From the NCBI RefSeq assembly GCF_905480005.1, contig NZ_CAJQOO010000008.1, positions 1 to 64,000 of the forward strand: a DNA stretch of 64,000 nt, written 5' to 3'. The position numbers and the translations under genes were made by a program. This document shows, one piece after another, positions 61,810 to 64,000 of the stretch. The notes beneath the pieces were generated by a model. The model ran no database searches. It was given only the letters and a program-made list of their open reading frames with translations, and was not told where the DNA came from. This DNA comes from an uncultured Maricaulis sp. Lineage in GTDB: Bacteria > Pseudomonadota > Alphaproteobacteria > Caulobacterales > Maricaulaceae. Numbering within the stretch: position 1 is the stretch's first letter; every line of letters starts with the position of its first letter.

Positions 61810-64000
61810 CTATTCGGCCGGTTGGATTTGGGGGTCAGCTTGTGTCAGGCGCGCTTTTGCACCCTCGCCAAGCCTGAGAAGGCAGGGGATCAGGATCAGG
61901 GTGAAAACGAGGCTGATACTCATCCCGCCCACAATGGCCGCGGCCAGACCGCGATAGATCGCACTGCCGACACCGGGAACAAGCAAGAGCGGGAGCATTC
62001 CCAGCAAGCTCGTCATGGTCGACATGAAGATCGGCCGCAAACGCATGCGCAGCGCGGCCTCGACCGCGTCGCGGCGTCCAAGCCCGTCCCGTTCGCCCTG
62101 GCGTGTCTGATCGACCAGGAGAATGGCATTATTGATCACCAGACCAAGCAGGATCACGAAGCCCATCATGGTCAGGAGGTCGAGCGGCTGGGTGACGAAG
62201 AGGTTGAGAATCTGCAGCATTGCAATCCCGCCCACCCCGGCCAGCGGGATCGAGACCAGGACGAGCACAGCGTCCCGCAAGGAACGGAACATGCCGGCGA
62301 GGATCAGGAAGAGGATCACCATCGCCATGCCCATATTCATCAGCATGGTGTTGATCGCGCGGTCGAGACTGTCGGCACTGCCGCCGTAAACGACAGACCC
62401 GTCTGCCGGCAGTTCGGCACGAATGGCCGGTTCGACCTCTTCCTGGACAACGGTCAGGATTTCCTCGAGCGAGACGCCGTCCGGCTGATTGATATTGATG
62501 GTCACCGTCCGGCGGCGATTGAGACGCTGAATGCCCCCGACACCCACCTCCTCGCGGATCTGAACCAGATCGCCCAGCGGCACGACCGCTCCGGTCGGCG
62601 TCGCGATCGGCAAGCCGGCCAGCTGATCCGGCGTGTCCCAGCCCTCCGAGCGGAGGATGATATTCATCCGGCTCTCACCGTCGAAATACTCGCCAATGAA
62701 CTGGCCATCCCCGAGCATGGAGATCATGCCGGCCACATTGCGCCGGGCCCAGCCGGCTTCCTGGATCCGACGATCATCGGGCACCAGGGTCAGGCGTGGC
62801 TGGGTTGATTGCGGCGGCGGATTGGCATTGATGTTCACGCCGGGGAAGCGCTCCCGCAGCATTTGCAGGCCGACCTGGGTCGCCCGGGCACGGGCCCCCT
62901 CATCCGATGACTGGATATTGACCTGGATATTGCCACCCTGGGCGAAGCCGCCAAAGAGATTGCCCTGCTGGGCAAAGCCGATGACATCCGGGATTCCGGT
63001 GATGATTTCCTCGCGGACAATGCGTTCCAGTTCGCCCACACGTGACTGGTCCTGCACACGAATACCCGCAGTCGCCCCGCCGCCGCCCGGGAAAGTGCCG
63101 AAATAATAGTTCCGCAAGGCTGGTTCGCGCTCGCCCGTCATATAGGGCTCAAGCCGTTCAATGACCGTCGCAGCGACTTCCTCCTCGACCCAGTCGAGAT
63201 TGGAACCGGGCGGGAACATGAAGAAGGCATCGACCGCATCACGGCGAACCGGCGGGAGATAATCCATGTCCGGACGCTGGAACCAGCTGAACACCATCGG
63301 CAGGACGATCAGTGCAGTGACTATGCCGATCCGGCGACGCGGACTATCGCTGACCATAAGCACAAAATCGGCAACCCGATTGAGAACGGGCTGGGCTGTA
63401 GCCGTCTTGCGGTCCCTCACCCAATGCTTCACCGCAACCGGCAGGACCGTCACCGCCACAACCATCGAGATGGCGACACCCACCGCAATGGTGACCGCGA
63501 GATCCGCGAAGATCTGCCCCTCCGCGCTGCGCGTGAAGATGATGGGCAGGAAAATGGCCACGGTCGTCGTCGTTGACGCAAGCAAGGCACCCCAGACTTG
63601 TCTGGCACCCTTGTCGGAGGCGGTATCGGGATCCTCGCCCGCCTCCCTTCGCCGGATTATGTTTTCCAGCACGATGATCGCGGCATCCATGACCATGCCG
63701 GTGGCAAAGGCGAGCCCGGCCAGTGAAATCACATTGAGCGAACGACCAAGGAGGAAGAGGACGATCAGGGTTGAAAGCAGGGAGACCGGGATGGCGAGCG
63801 AGATGATCAGCGTCGCCCGTGCCCGACGCAGGAAGAGCCAGAGACCGAAGATAGCCAGCACCACGCCCAGGAGCAGATTGGTCCGCAAGAGATCGATCGC
63901 GCGCATGATGAAGACGGAGGCATCAAAGGATGGCGCCATGACCAGCTGGCGCTCGGCCAGCAGGGTTTCGTTGATCTCGGCGACTTCCGCCTTCACGGCA
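61810..64000 (-). CDS. RND efflux permease (AcrB/HAE1-like), N-terminus beyond window
   Basis: GRSLNVISLAGLAFATGMVMDAAIIVLENI; MMGFVILLGLVINNAILLVDQTRQGE; MSTMTSLLGMLPLLL. Confidence 0.95.
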   Translation of the reverse strand, partial: AVKAEVAEINETLLAERQLVMAPSFDASVFIMRAIDLLRTNLLLGVVLAIFGLWLFLRRARATLIISLAIPVSLLSTLIVLFLLGRSLNVISLAGLAFATGMVMDAAIIVLENIIRRREAGEDPDTASDKGARQVWGALLASTTTTVAIFLPIIFTRSAEGQIFADLAVTIAVGVAISMVVAVTVLPVAVKHWVRDRKTATAQPVLNRVADFVLMVSDSPRRRIGIVTALIVLPMVFSWFQRPDMDYLPPVRRDAVDAFFMFPPGSNLDWVEEEVAATVIERLEPYMTGEREPALRNYYFGTFPGGGGATAGIRVQDQSRVGELERIVREEIITGIPDVIGFAQQGNLFGGFAQGGNIQVNIQSSDEGARARATQVGLQMLRERFPGVNINANPPPQSTQPRLTLVPDDRRIQEAGWARRNVAGMISMLGDGQFIGEYFDGESRMNIILRSEGWDTPDQLAGLPIATPTGAVVPLGDLVQIREEVGVGGIQRLNRRRTVTININQPDGVSLEEILTVVQEEVEPAIRAELPADGSVVYGGSADSLDRAINTMLMNMGMAMVILFLILAGMFRSLRDAVLVLVSIPLAGVGGIAMLQILNLFVTQPLDLLTMMGFVILLGLVINNAILLVDQTRQGERDGLGRRDAVEAALRMRLRPIFMSTMTSLLGMLPLLLVPGVGSAIYRGLAAAIVGGMSISLVFTLILIPCLLRLGEGAKARLTQADPQIQPAE

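Noticed and set aside
61420-62808. 462-aa plus ORF opposite the RND genes
   Set aside because: Spans two convincing minus-strand genes; composition (H/R/D/Q-rich) is typical of an antisense shadow.
61810-64000. Truncated RND permease as pseudogene
   Set aside because: The reading frame is open to the window edge; truncation is due to the window boundary.

Overview
High-GC alphaproteobacterial chromosome segment; gene content and order (bifunctional ispDF, dusB-ntrBC-ntrYX-trkAH-hfq-hflX, ratA/cinA) suggest a Caulobacterales/Hyphomonadaceae (Maricaulis-like) relative, but that is inference. Most of the window is ordinary housekeeping sequence: PDH E2 and LpdA, lipoyl synthase, NtrBC/NtrYX, Trk, Hfq/HflX, HolB/Tmk, MsrPQ, a kynurenine-pathway operon, serine dehydratase, and an RND pump cut off at the right edge. 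Accessory regions of interest: (i) a ~4.45 kb tRNA-Ser-integrated mini-island (44864-49313) with a 15-bp att duplication. It carries a P4-type integrase, an AlpA/Xis-like HTH, wHTH proteins, a PC4-like ssDNA-binding-type protein and, next to attL, a terminase-small-subunit-like ORF with no start codon that is absent from the supplied ORF track. This looks like a minimal or decayed phage satellite. (ii) A locus at 18188-20254 in which a secreted W/C-rich tandem-repeat protein is translationally coupled (ATGA) to a D-Ala-D-Ala-ligase-like ATP-grasp enzyme. (iii) Three clustered bactofilin-like repeat proteins. (iv) An NtrC whose AAA+ domain lacks GAFTGA and a recognisable Walker B, beside an NtrX also lacking GAFTGA. 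(v) Dispersed palindromic intergenic repeats. No CRISPR array or rRNA was seen. All family assignments come from reading protein motifs; no searches were run.
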